From contig OW203988.1 of NCBI GenBank assembly GCA_934047225.1, positions 1,674,001-1,738,000 on the forward strand: 64,000 nucleotides of DNA. The letters run 5' to 3'. The notes under the pieces were generated by a model, which made no database searches, was not told the DNA's origin, and worked only from the letters and a program-made list of their open reading frames with translations. This document shows, in pieces, positions 62,960-64,000 of the stretch (its first letter is position 1; every line of letters begins with the position of its first letter). Made by a program: the position numbers and the translations under genes. This DNA is from Ypsolopha sequella (lineage: Eukaryota > Arthropoda > Insecta > Lepidoptera > Ypsolophidae).

Positions 62960-64000
62960 ATATTACAATCTAGTAGTAAAGAAACTAAGCATGTCATACT
63001 AGCTACTAGCATAACTGATCATTTCATGACATTAAGTAGTATACAGAGAAATTCGTCGCAACCAATACACTGTGAGGTTAATCGTTTTTTGCCGTGCATT
63101 GACTTCAAACAGCTAGATAAAGACATAAGTAAAGAGTCTTGGAACGAGCTATACAATCAGACTGACCTAAACATAGCACTGAACACTTTTCACAGCACAA
63201 TAAATAAACACACAAATAATAATACAACATATAAAACAGCTTCACATAAAAAAACTAAACCAAATTCATGGATCAGCGACAAACTATTTGACATTTAAAC
63301 AAAAACTAAATAAATTATTATACTTTGCAAAAAATATCCTGATAATACTACAATAAAAAGAAATTATATTCGCTACCAAAGGTTTTATAATTTAGGCATA
63401 AAAAGGCTAAAGAAAAATACTATAAATCAAAAATAGAAGAATGTGTAGATAACGCTAAAAAAATTGGAATGTTATAGATGATGTCTAAGTCTAGTCTAAC
63501 TAGTCTAAAAAAGAAAAAAAGTAGCAATATATAAGAAATGTTGTATAACGAAGAAACTCTCAAATTATCAGAAGAACCTAGAAAAGTGACTAATGCTTTC
63601 AACCAATATTTTCTATCTGTGGGTTCGAATCGAAAATTCGAGCAACCTGAACATCACCGAGGATTATTTAAGCAATCATGTTAACCTGGAAGGAGCAATT
63701 AGATCTTTCTGTTTACGGCCGACTACGGCGCAGGAAGATGATTTTAATAACAAGTTTACTTTTAATTACAGTTTAATTACGGAAGTTTAATTACAATATT
63801 AAAAAATACCAACTCATGTGAAATTAACGGAATTTCATCAAAAATGTTTTAAATAATTAAGCGACGAATAACTTACCCCCTTGTCTTTATTATTTACTTG
63901 GGTTTTAAATTCGGCATTTTTCCGACTAAACTAAAAACTGCTGTTCTCATCCCTATTTACAAAAAGGGAGAGAAGAACTTATTATCTAATTACTGCGCAA
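62960..64000 (+). mobile_element. Jockey/CR1-like LINE ORF2 fragment running off the right edge
   Basis: In shifting frames the sequence gives TSITDHFMTL (end of the endonuclease, 'SDH'), then a linker with DISKESWNELYNQTDLNIAL and KKTKPNSWISDKL (63100-63290). Next are TNAFNQYFLSVGSN (63590-63630) and, at 63905-63995, GIFPTKLKTAVLIPIYKKGE with NLLSNY, the first conserved block of a reverse transcriptase ('G.fP..lK.a.viPiyKkG....nYRPI'). Several stops and frameshifts make it inactive. It lies in intron 10 of the channel gene. Confidence 0.8.

Overview
This is a eukaryotic, AT-rich window with one recognisable host gene. The gene is a pickpocket-family (DEG/ENaC) sodium channel subunit on the + strand. 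Its first ten coding exons run from 24271 to 61499 and its last exons lie past the right edge. The mix of transposon relics suggests a moth or butterfly (Lepidoptera): an R4/Dong-like LINE, an RTE-like LINE tail ending in YPSGRQA, dispersed GGGTTCCGTA repeats with TCTGTC runs, and spacers carrying GCCGAAGGCC. I infer Lepidoptera from familiarity with these families, not from a search.

Bases 1-24270 hold no host gene that I can support. They contain Jockey/CR1-like LINE 3' ends (1-1020, 5041-5836, 16330-16930, and 13640-14010 reversed), a decayed Ty3/gypsy pol 3' region on the minus strand (7579-9030), and two long minisatellites (24 bp at 5934-6691, 54 bp at 18739-19764). They also contain a degenerate CCGAAGGC spacer array (12850-14130), an 8-bp-TSD MITE (15017-15284), a 223-bp MITE, and an R4/Dong-like LINE (20620-22390) split by a 628-bp TA-flanked inverted-repeat element. 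A large foldback element at 23420-23810 sits about 460 bp upstream of the channel start codon.

The channel gene occupies 24271 to beyond 64000. The ten exons join in a single open frame of 378 codons. They encode the cytosolic N-terminus with its HG motif, TM1, the post-TM1 PFPSV segment and most of the cysteine-rich extracellular domain. The pre-TM2 cysteines, TM2 and the selectivity filter are not in the window. The introns are large (up to 12.5 kb) and full of repeats. Most long introns contain their own unrelated minisatellite: 50 bp in intron 1, 33 bp in intron 2, 39 bp in intron 4, 55 bp and 20 bp in intron 7, and 35 bp (about 135 copies) plus 56 bp in intron 9. Foldbacks, MITEs, SINEs and reversed LINE tails fill much of the rest. 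The window ends in another Jockey/CR1-like LINE (62960-64000), inside intron 10.

I see no operon, CRISPR array, intact tRNA or rRNA, and no second intact protein gene. The long open frames inside the minisatellites are by-products of repeat periodicity and are not annotated as genes. The most notable points are the density and variety of tandem arrays inside one ion-channel gene, an inverted-repeat element whose interior is a 48-copy minisatellite, the nested R4 insertion, and a 57-bp exon wedged between repeat-derived sequences.
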